Assembly: GCA_019722365.1 (NCBI GenBank)
Contig: JADFUC010000501.1
Span: forward strand, 248,001 to 312,000
Length of the DNA: 64,000 nt
From: Lithospermum erythrorhizon
Lineage: Eukaryota > Streptophyta > Magnoliopsida > Boraginales > Boraginaceae
Direction of reading: 5' to 3'
Below the pieces are notes generated by a model, which saw only the letters and a list, made by a program, of their open reading frames with translations, had not been told where the DNA came from and made no database searches. Both the position numbers and the translations under genes were made by a program. Each line of letters begins with the position of its first letter. Position 1 is the first letter of the stretch. This document shows positions 39,069-49,198 of the stretch, one piece after another.

Positions 39069-42000
39069 CACCCCAATAACAAGACATCTTCGCTGGAGTT
39101 TCTGAATCGATTTGGTCGTCTTGCACCAGAGGTCTTGGAAGGGAGGTCAGTTATATGATATGTTCTGAAGTTTGGGGAAACCTCTCAAAATCAATTAGCC
39201 ATTACTATTCATTGCCAGTTTTGTATTGGTTTTTAGTTTTAACCTTGTAGTTTCATTCTTGTTTTCAGTTATAATGAAAAAGAATCTTGTAAAATGATTT
39301 TGGACAAGATGGGATTTACAGGCTACCAGGTAATCTAAAGTTCTTAACCCTTGTCACCTTAAAACTTGGGATTTTTCTCATGAACTCATAGTGGAACAAA
39401 GTTACATATAAAACATAGATTCCACCAATATGCACATTTGTCTCAAACTTGAAGCTTCATTGAAAATATGTGGCGTACCTTATAGATCTTGCTATTACTA
39501 TTTTTCTAAAATTGCTTAGAAATTAATTACCTAACATGGAAGAATTTCAATATTAAAACTGAAGTGAATACCAACATGAAATGTAAACCGTTATACTCTT
39601 ATTTTCTCGAGCTTGTATATATGTCCTTAAATTACCCATCTCCTCCCTTGAAGTTTCTAACTTACTGAGGAAGGAGAGAACCAGAGAGTATTGGCTTTAT
39701 TTAATTCTTTCAATCTTTTTCTTGCTTAGTATTATTTTTTCACGAAGCAAAGATTTTTACATACAATTGTCATAATGTATTTTTGGTTGTGCTTCTAGAT
39801 AGGCAAAACGAAAGTTTTTCTGAGATCTGGCCAAATGGCTGCTCTGGATGCACGCAGAGCATATATTGTTAATAGTTCAGCCAGGAAAATTCAGACGAGG
39901 AGTAAACGTCATATTGCCAGAAAACGTTATGTTGCTGTACAGAAGGCTGCAGTTGATATTCAGTCATTCTGTCGAGGTTCGTCTATGAAAAATACTCAAA
40001 AGACTTAAACGCCTCTATAGAACGGGTAAACAAAGTACTGTTTTAAGATTTTCATGTTACAAGATAAAGAGCCAGATACTGATACTTGACCTTTGAAGTT
40101 TGCCTTTGACCTGAACATATGTGGATCTTAGACTGTGAATGGATGTACATGTAATGTAAAATCCTGCCTTGAGTCATAAGTTCTTATATTATGCCTCTTG
40201 GAACTAATTCAGAAGTCAACGATGTTTTCTGACTTAAGGCAAGAACTTCAAAGGAGTATATCTCTTGACTTTTGCAATGAACCACGCAACACCACATGCC
40301 CCCCAATAGACTCCCGTGTAAGTTAGGTAAGAGGATGTCCGATTGTATACAACTTACCCCTGTGATTACGGAGAGTCTATTTCCGAATTGACCAGAGATG
40401 AAGTGCAAGGTCTATCTACTACTTCACAAGAGATTAGAAGTGTAGGTAGCATAGCGTCGGAGGGTAAGGTTGCCTACAACCCGACCCTCTTCACCCTGCT
40501 TAGGCAAGAGCCTCTTTAAAAGGCATTGAGACATGTTATTTTTTGAAAATATGGATAAGAAAGTGTTGACTGTTGACTATGGCTGCTACTTTGTTCTTGT
40601 GTGACTGATAACTAGAGTCTTGAAACTCATCAAGGAAGTAACAACAATGATTTGGTAAAGTAACTGTCACATTTGAGGACAAATTGGTACAATTAAGTAT
40701 ATTTGTCAATTCTTCTGTGTCAATTCGATTACATTGCTGACTGAACGCTTGAAGGTTGTTTCTATCTTATCATTGAGATGGTGGATTGCTTTGATATCTA
40801 TATATTTTGTTTTCAGATTTAACCTTTTCATTCGACTATTTCCAGGATTGCTAGCCCGCAGATTGTATAAAAATATGAAATTGGATGCTGCTTGTCTGAA
40901 AGTTCAGTCAAAGTTGCGAGGACATTTGGTCAAAAGGACCTATACAAATATGAAGTTAGTAGCTATAATATTGCAGACAGGATTTCGAGCATTGTCTGCC
41001 CGAAAGGAATTCCATGTTAGGAGGCAAAACAAGGCTGCCACTAAGATACAGGTCATTAACTTGTGATTCCTTCACTTAGAACAATACAGCCGTTGTCTGA
41101 TTTTGAGTTATAATGTTGCAGACAGGATTCCGTGCATTGTCTGCCCGAAGGGAATTTCAACTTAGGAGGCAAGATGCCCGAAAGGAACTCCAATTTAAGA
41201 AGCAAAGCAAGGCTGCAACTAAGATACAGGTCATTGACTTGGGATTCCTTCACTTAGGATCAATACAGCCGTTATCTAACTTTGAGTTATAATGGTGCAG
41301 GCAGTATTGCGGGCAATGTCTGCCCGCCAGAAATTTCAACTTACGAGGCAAAATGCCCGAAATGAATTCCAATTTAGGAGGCAAACCAAAGCTGCAACTA
41401 AGATACAGGTCATTGACTTGGGATTCCTTCACTTAAGGATTAAGACAGCCGTTGTCTGATTTTGAGTTATAATGTTGCAGGCAGAATTCCGAGCAATGTC
41501 TGCCCGAAAGGAATTCCAATTTAGGAGGCAAAACGCCCGAAATGAATACCATTTTAGGAGTCAAATCAAGGCTGCAACTAAGATACAGGTCATAGACTTG
41601 GGGATTCCTTCACTTGAGGATCAATACAGCCGTTGTCTGATTTTTAGTTATAATTTTGCAGGCAGAATTCCGGGCAATGTCTGCCCGAAAGGAATTCCAG
41701 TTGAGGAGGCAAAATGCCCAAAAGGAAGTCCAATTTAGGAGGCAAAACAAGGCTGCAACTAAGATACAGGTCAGAAACTTGTGATTCCTTCAATTAAACA
41801 ATCAATATAACAGTCGCCTGATTTTGATTGAGGATATTTGCAGGCTCATTGGCGTGGTTACAGTTCTGCTTCATACTATAAAAAGCTCAAATATGCAAAA
41901 GTTATAACACAAGCCAGATGGAAAGGAAGGGTTGCAAGGCAAGAAGTTCGTGAATTAAAAATGGTAGGTCATTGAATTAATTTATTCTACTATTTTTTAA

Positions 42001-44088
42001 TACCTTTGCATGCTATGTGTCTCATTTATATAAGCACACATCCGACTTCTCCTATTTCCCAGTCTTCTTTATTTGAGCTTCTCATAACCAATGGAAGATC
42101 CAAAATTGGTGATGATGGGGAAAGAAACAATTTTGTTAGACATTTATTAAGAATGTAACAACGAAGATATGAAGCAAGACAAGTAACACAGTTAATAAAT
42201 AGTGACTGAGTTAACTACTTGATCGAATATATGAAGCACCACCATTAATTAGGAACCGAGATCGAAATATATTTCAATTTAATTACTTAATATATAAGAA
42301 ATATTTTCTTTGTTTCTGATACTGAAGGATTATAAGAAATACTTTATAAATAACTTCCTATCCCATGAATAGTGTTTGCCTATTACATCTAAATTTACAA
42401 CTTTACAATGCTGCCAATACTATAAACTATGAAGTTAATTTTAGATTAATATTGACCTTTTGAGTTATGCTGAACTTATGCATAGTAACAGGAAAAGCAA
42501 AATTATTGGGGATGTTTATATCCTTTGGAGGCATAAATAGACAAGTCTCTAAGGCATGGCGGTGAATATATTTTCACATGTCAGCATAACATTTCTTTCA
42601 AGATATCCAAACCCTCTTCATTTTTTACTGAGGTGAAATCTCTGTGTTACTTACAGGCTTCAATAGGAACTGGTCCAATCAAAGAAATAAATGACAAACT
42701 TGAAAAACAGGTGGAAGATCTCACAGTTGTGGAACAACGCCTGAGGGTAATGATACTCTTTTACCAAACATACTCTATGAGAATTTAGATTCCAGAACTT
42801 AAAAAAAATAGATTCAACTCTTGTTATTATCGTCTGCAGACTGGCCTGGAAGATGCTAAACATCAGGAGATAACAATATTACAGAAATCCTTGAAAGCTA
42901 TGCAAATAAAACTAGATGAAACGAATGCTTTGCTTGCCAAGAAATGTAAGGCTCCTCAGAAAGCAATTGGAGAGGTCTCCTCTATCAGTATTGTCAAAGA
43001 AACTCAAGTGTCCGTTGAAAACTCTGTAAATACTGAAGCTCTTAGCTCTGAAATTGAGACCTTAAAGGTACCTAGGATCACATGTTTCTTTCTTTCGGAA
43101 GCCACTGTGTTGAGACTTCCAAAACCTGTTCAATTCATGCAGTCTCTAAGGTGATATTGTTCATCAGGTCTCACTAAATTTAGAGAAACATCGAGCTGAT
43201 AATTTAGAAAAAAGTTACTCGGAAGCACTGGAATCAAATCGAGAAAAGCGTCGCCAGCTAGAAGAAACTGAAACAAGAGTTCATCAACTTCAGGAATCTT
43301 TGAATAGGTAAAGAAACTTTTATCCAGAGTTCTTTCCTTGACTACTCATGTTCTTATGAGTATGATGTCATAGTTGTCAATGAATGTATAAGTTTTAAGT
43401 ACTTTCTGGCCAGCAGTTACCGAATGCCGTTTGATCTGTTCACTCAATTTCTCGAAGAATAAATTTGAGAATATGAACTTCCTTTTAGAATATTCTGCTT
43501 AAATATTCATTTTTTGTCTAGTACTAAATACAATCTGGTATGCTCCAGGATGATATACAACATGTCAGACCGATTTCTGGAGCTGAAAATGATTTTGAGT
43601 GGGTCATTTGACTCTAGTTCACGGATCATTGTTGGGGAAACTATCAGTGATGATACTTCCTCTTCCTCTTCCTCCTCCGACAGTTCGTCCACTGACTCTG
43701 ATTTCACATTTCCAGCTCCCTCTTCAAATGCAGCAAACTTTTCTTCCTCTGATCCTGGTGGTTTCCAGCTCATAGTTCAGGATTTTTCAGCTACTGAAAT
43801 TTCAGGTCAATATACTACTCTCAGTCCTGAACATTGGTCTTTACAGTAGCAACACGCATCTGCTAGTCACCGCCTTGTAGATGGATACAATTTAATCATC
43901 TTAGGACACTGAAAATCTTCGGCTACTTATTTTGCAGTAGATACATACCCTAGCTGCATTCAGTTTTGTTCGAATAAGACACCATAAGAAGTTCCATTAT
44001 ATATCTCCTTTTCTGTTCATGGTTGCATTCTGCAGGATCTGAAAATGGCGAAAGCGACAGGGGAGGATCCTTTGATGACTTCTTCTGA
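39069..44088 (+). CDS. Motorless class XI myosin with expanded IQ neck
   Basis: Fourteen exons: about 39069-39145, 39269-39329, 39799-39976, 40846-41051, 41122-41229, 41301-41408, 41481-41588, 41662-41769, 41844-41963, 42657-42746, 42840-43067, 43168-43307, 43549-43805, 44036-44088. Phases are consistent, about 613 residues. It opens at the very end of a motor (EFLNRFGRLAPEVLEGS, then GYQIGKTKVFLRSGQMAALD, the class XI converter-to-neck junction). Ten IQ-like motifs follow, then a coiled coil (NDKLEKQVEDLTVVEQRLR) and a Ser/Asp-rich tail ending GGSFDDFF. There is no DIL globular tail, so it resembles a short-tailed XI-J-type member. The roughly 700-residue ATPase part is absent: PEPPER and the kinase fragment occupy the upstream DNA on the same strand. 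Homology fades near 39,040-39,060 and the true 5' end is unknown. Confidence 0.85.
40290..40385 (-). mobile_element. SINE-like fragment, minus copy
   Basis: Read on the minus strand: GGGGTAAGTTGTATACAATC, GGACATCCTCTTACC, ACGGGAGTCTATTGGGGGGC. This order resembles the 3' part of plant SINEs of the type GGGTAAGG.TGCGTACA..CCGACC...GGGAGCCTC. It lies in myosin intron 3, head to head with a plus copy. Confidence 0.5.
40400..40535 (+). mobile_element. SINE-like fragment, plus copy
   Basis: GGGTAAGGTTGCCTACAACC, CGACCCTCTTCACCCTGC, then AGAGCCTCTTTAAAAGGCA in the same order as the neighbouring minus copy. No A/B-box promoter was identified with confidence. Confidence 0.5.
40977..41843 (+). repeat. 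Tandem array of IQ-encoding exons
   Basis: The last 75 nt of exon 40846-41051 (TGFRALSARKEFHVRRQ, NKAATKIQ) are followed by four homologous 108-nt exons starting at 41122, 41301, 41481 and 41662 (steps of 179, 180 and 181). Each encodes a variant of AEFRAMSARKEFQFRRQN, then ARNEFQFRRQTKAATKIQ. All start after TG(T/G)TGCAG-type acceptors and end AAGATACAG|GTCA. All are phase 0-0 and free of stops. Intron lengths are 70, 71, 72, 73 and 74. Each exon junction KIQ|xxFRA..AR..F rebuilds one IQ motif. Confidence 0.95.
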
Positions 44089-46317
44089 CGGAACTTGACA
44101 TTCCAGTTTTGTTATATGTATAGTATAACTGCTAGAGTGCTAGACGTTTGATTATTTAGGAATCTTGATTTATTATGCATGCATTTATTATTGCCTTTGT
44201 ATCATAACATCATGTAAAGTATTTCATTTCTAGCACTTAGCTCATCTATCATGGGCCTCGTCTACGTTTTGGAGAATCAATGTGGTGTAGTGTGGCACAC
44301 TAGTGCTTTAGTTAGTGGCCTATCTAATTGCAGCTTTAATTGTCCAGTATGGCTCATGTAATTGGAACTCTAGATTCTTAGGAGTCCAAAAGTAGTTATG
44401 TACTCTTTAGACGTCCTCACATACCGATTTTATAGTTTGTTAGAGGGTTAAATTACGGTGATCTAGAGTTCAGACATCAAGATACCAACATCTTAAATTA
44501 TTCGAGTTCGATCTATTAATATTTTTATCACTAGACTATACCCCGTAGGGACACAATTCTTATTGTGGGTTGTACAAATGTTGTTAGTTGTTACTAACAA
44601 TTTAAATGCACTCATTATTGTCATTAAACATGAACGTGCTTAAATTGGCAGTGGAAACGCTATTAAAATTGTTAAAATGGAGTGTTTATGAACTTCATGC
44701 AAGTTGTGATAAAGATTTATATGAAATTGAATTTGACTATATTAACTCATACGGAGTATTTCGTGAGTTTGATTTTTCCTACGCAGTGTAAATACTACAT
44801 ATGAGGTTATGAGTACAAAATTGTCGATGTTATGAAACTTCAGGCAGACAATACTGTTTGATGGACAAAAGCCATCAGCATCACCTTTTGTTTTAGTGAA
44901 TACAATGAAGATGCCCAATATAACACTTTTGTATACTCCTTTTATCGTTATTTTACGATAACTTTCTAGGGTCTGTTGTTTTAGTTGGTTGCATCTTAAC
45001 CATACATTGTGATTTATTGCATGACTTTACCACATGAGCCACTGTTGCTTGATGTTCTCATGTTTTTGATGTATAGTAACTATTTTGTACTTTATAATCA
45101 TAGATTGGAACCTTGGGTTGATTCCGATAATTTATAGTTTTTCTTTAAAATCTTTGTTTTTATTAAAAAATTAATATTGTGTAAAACGTCGTCGTTTTTA
45201 GCACCGCGTTTCGTCTCTTGTCAGTCAACAAGTTTAAAATTGAGATTTTTTTACCGGCTTTGTGTTGGCTCACTGAGGCGATCCAGAATGCTTGACTTTC
45301 ATGAGAGAACTGATTTATTTACATTACTAAGCTATAACAATTGATGGTAAAATCGAACATTTTATTTAAACCCAATATATAATCGCAATAGAAAGAAAGT
45401 AACGTGGTTCGCGAGAATAGTAGAAGCGAGAACAATCCAAAAAGAAATTTAAAGAGAATAGAACAAGACCTACTTAAGTCCATAATCAAATTCGGCTGAA
45501 AACATAAAGCCCAAAAACTAGTAAAGTGGAAATTACTTGAGGCAACCCAGCCTTGACCCGACAAAACGCTAGCGGAAGAAAAAATATTGATGGTAAGTTC
45601 GAATTCAAACAAGCAAGCTCATACTTCATACCAGTTGCGCTAGGCTACTCATTTGCACCACCTTGTCTTGCCGAGGTCCGACTATGTTTATAACCCCTAT
45701 ATAAAATACTTATGAACCAAAATATCAATTAGACTTAAATATAAGTTACTTTTGAACCTCTCACCCTAAAGGTATTATACTACTGCATTACCTTTGAAAT
45801 TTGTCTGTCAAGAGGTAAATCGAGATCTTGGCCATCGGCCCGGCCAGTATGTTGATAGTTACCCACAAATCAAGATTCTATAGTAATGAACCCATGCGCA
45901 GAGGAAGGCAGGAGATCTTGCTGTGGCCTCTTCTTTCTGGGTTGACTACACACACAGACATAGGATTACATAATATATAGATTACTAAAGATGTGATATA
46001 ATTATTTTTTTAGATTTATTGCCCTAAATCACCAAAATCAATTCCAAATCCTACTAAAACACTATACATTCTCTGAAGGCTTTGTTTAAGTTAGAGATTT
46101 AGGGAAGTGGATTTAAATCCACAAGTTCAAATACATCACGTTATTTGTTTAGGATATACCAAAAATCAAGATATTTTAAATCATTTTAATTATGAGATGG
46201 ATTTCCTTAACTCAGCAGGTGGATTGAAATCCTTTCAATACATAACAGTTTAAATCCATCATTCTATGATATAATATTTTAGAATTTCGACCCAGTAATA
46301 CTCTCGAGACGTTTGAC
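44089..46317. other. Intergenic AT-rich DNA after the myosin
   Basis: Myosin 3' untranslated region and intergenic sequence. Open stretches at 44,606-44,791 (plus) and 45,319-45,612 (minus) have no recognised family. From 46,060 the sequence has several TGGATTTAAATCCA-type palindromic words. Confidence 0.5.
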
Positions 46318-47240
46318 TTGAAAACGTATTTTCCATTAGTTGTCAGGGCCAGCGTTTACGCCCTACATTCACCTCGGAAACTATTTTCACTCACGTTCGG
46401 CCGGCCAATATTTTCCTTTGTTTCTATCGGGGCATTACTTTATGCTTGTTTACCTCGGGGACATATTTTATGCATGTTTGACCATATTTTACCATTTAGG
46501 CTAGATACCATTTTGCTTTCTTTTTAGAGCCGAGGCATATTTTCACCCGTTTGATCGAGCATATTTTGACCCAATTTGATCGTGACCATATTTTCGGCTC
46601 GTTTAAACTGAAGCATATTTTCGCTTTGTTTTCGGCCGTGTATATTTTGTTAGTTTGGCGAGGGACCATATTTCACCCCATGTTGACCCGGATCATATTT
46701 TCGATCCTTTGACTCGGAAACATATTTTTTTGGGCCCATTTTATTACGAGAACATATTTTCGACTGGTTCATAAATAATATTTTAGCGCATTTTGACACG
46801 GAACCATATTGTCGCCCCATTTGACCGAAACATATTTTTCGGCCCATTCACGACCGAGAATATATTGTCGGCTCATTCTGATGAAAGCTTGTATTTCGAC
46901 CGGACAATATTTTTGACATGTTGGCAGAGAACATATTTTCACTTGTTTGACCCCATTATTATTTTTACCCAAATTCTGACCGAGACCATATTTTTCAGCG
47001 TTTGAATCTCATATTTTGACCCGTTTGACCGGAACTATATATTCTTACGATTCGACCGGAGTACCATATTTTAAATCCGATTTTGACCGGAACCCGTTTT
47101 AAGCCCCGTTTAAGCCACAAAGCCATATTTTTACCCGACCCACAGTATCTATCTTTCTGCGTTTGAGCCGGATCATATTTCGTTTGTTTGATCGGGACCA
47201 CCCTATTTAGGCAGGTGGCCATATTATTAAAACTGCTTTT
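46318..47240 (+). repeat. Degenerate minisatellite, about 30-bp unit, arm 1
   Basis: About thirty imperfect units of the form GACCATATTTTCGGCCCGTT followed by TGACC, in varying spelling (ACCGAAACATATTTTTCGGC, GATCATATTTTCGATCC and so on). No coding meaning: open stretches in it are by-products of the repeat. Confidence 0.85.
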
Positions 47241-47520
47241 GACCAGATCACACCGTCGGTTTGAAATTTGACAAAAATAACATTTCGGGTCGAAATTTGT
47301 CGAAAATCAAATTTTGGATCGAAAATGAAGATTTGGGTAGGAATTTGTTGAAAATGACGTTCTAGGTCAAAATTCCAATAAGAAAATCAATTCGCAGGAA
47401 TGAATTTGTCAAAAAATAACATTTAGAATTAGAAATATGTGAAAATGATGTGATGGATCGGAAACTTTGTCGAAAATGTAGTTCCGAGTCGAAATTTATC
47501 GAAAATGAAGTTCGACTAAA
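47241..47520 (-). repeat. Degenerate minisatellite, arm 2, opposite orientation
   Basis: About eight units of the form GGTCGAAATTTGTCGAAAAT followed by GAAGTTC. Its reverse complement (GAACTTCATTTTCGAC, then AATTTCGACC) is similar to the unit of arm 1, so the two arms look like one family arranged head to head, with the switch near 47,240. Confidence 0.65.
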
Positions 47521-47759
47521 TTTAATAAATAGTGGTATAATTGTCAAATTGGTTGGGCAGTATAAATAGAATTTAGTTGAAATTGTAAAAATAACCATCA
47601 CAAATTAATTTCAATCTAATCCACCAAATCCCTCCTCAAATCCATGGTTAAAATACATTAACTTTCGAATCCGCACTCAAATCCAATCTACTTAGATACA
47701 AACATTAAAGCTTAAAATGTTTTATAAAAAAAAAAAAAAAATTGGAAAAGTCATTAGAC

Positions 47760-49198
47760 TCAATTCCCCATGGCCACGCCTCCTCTTCCTTAAAACATAT
47801 ATTTTCGAATAATAAATTTGACCATCTCATATTCTCATTTTACTATTATAACTAAAAACCCGAAGAACAACAACAATATACTCAAAAACCCAAAACGTCA
47901 CAACTTCATCTTCTTCAATTCAACCACTCCAAATATATTTTATTTTTTCATTTTTCCCTCAATCAATACTGCTTTATACCAATATTATTATTCCTTTCTT
48001 GTTCCAGAAAAAAGTAAAAAATAAAATAAAATATTTCAGACTTTATTTATTTATTTTGGTGCTGAATTTGTTTCTGATTTAAGTATTGACTTGGGGTTTA
48101 TTAAAAAAGTGAAAAAAATTGTGGATACTTAATTTTATAAAATATTTGTTGGGTTTATTCTGTAAGGGTGTATATTGGTTTGTGTTTATCTGCAGCGTAA
48201 GTTCTTGGTGGAGGCCGATTATTTGGGTATTTATTTTAGTTATTGTTGCTTTTGTTGATTATTGTTTTAAGTTTGTATGTTTGTAATTTGTGTTGAATAT
48301 GGTTTCAGTAGTTTTGTTTATTGCAATGATCAGTGATTAGTGTTTTTAATGGTATATTGAATTGTGTATATTAAGTTAGCTTATATGAATTGATTTGATG
48401 ATGTGATGTTTAGAGCCATATGGCATTTTAGTCACTAAATAATATATGATTTAGTGTTGAGTCAACAGAGATAAGGCGATCAATGTGTTTTCTTGTTATG
48501 GATAAAAATGCAGTCTTTATTGGTTTTTTTCGTATTTGTGGCATAATGCATTCCATCATGAACCTGTGGTTAAGTTTGTTTTGTGTCCTTTCAGTTTGAT
48601 GTACTTTGGACTGAACTCACAATTACAATTGATGAGGCTGATTATAGTTGTTATTTGTCTCGTTTGGCATTGTTGTTGTGGTTTTAGTTCCGAATGGTAG
48701 TTGATACGATTTCCTGAATGACTTTACGTAGAATTGAGACAACCATAATGAGTTTTCAGTATTCTGCTAGACTTTTCAAAATTGTATCTTATTTCCCGAT
48801 TGGTAAGTTTCCAAATGATGTCTTATTTAGTTCAATGAAAACCAAGGAGGAACTGAAGAAGTAGACATTTGAGATGAATTCAAAATTTTCTTATACTTTG
48901 TGACAAGTCGATTAACCTAGTCAAATTGTGATGGAGGGAGTAAATAAGTGTTCTTGTTGACGATTGATGATGTTTTGATAGATAGGTTATGCATATTTTG
49001 AACTATTTAGGAAACAGCACATTGAATGGCATTGGTGCTTTCACTTTTTCTTTATGTAAAACTATGGTTAATATACCATTTTCCACTTTGACCTATTTGA
49101 CTGAGCTAGTTTAATTAGATCAATCCTTCTGCTTTTTACAGTTTCCTGAAGCCTCCAGAAATGGACTTGCTGTATTCACTCGTTTCATACACGAGAAA
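47760..49198 (+). promoter_or_regulatory. ATG9 promoter, leader and 5' UTR intron (inferred)
   Basis: A CT/AAC-rich stretch at 47,820-47,990 looks like a plant 5' leader. A good acceptor (TTTTTACAG|TTTCCTGAAG, 49,140/49,141) lies 58 bases before the start codon, so a roughly 1 kb intron in the 5' UTR is likely. The donor cannot be fixed from sequence alone. An eroded MITE end (GATGGAGGGAGTAAA) lies at about 48,932. Confidence 0.5.

Noticed and set aside
38715..39071. 118-codon minus-strand frame as an independent gene
   Set aside because: Overlaps the first myosin exon on the other strand and has no recognisable domain; kept only as part of the unrecognised block.
46318..47222. Several open frames on both strands in the 46-47 kb block
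   Set aside because: They are created by the repeat unit of the minisatellite, whose frame changes from unit to unit; no start, splice or family evidence.
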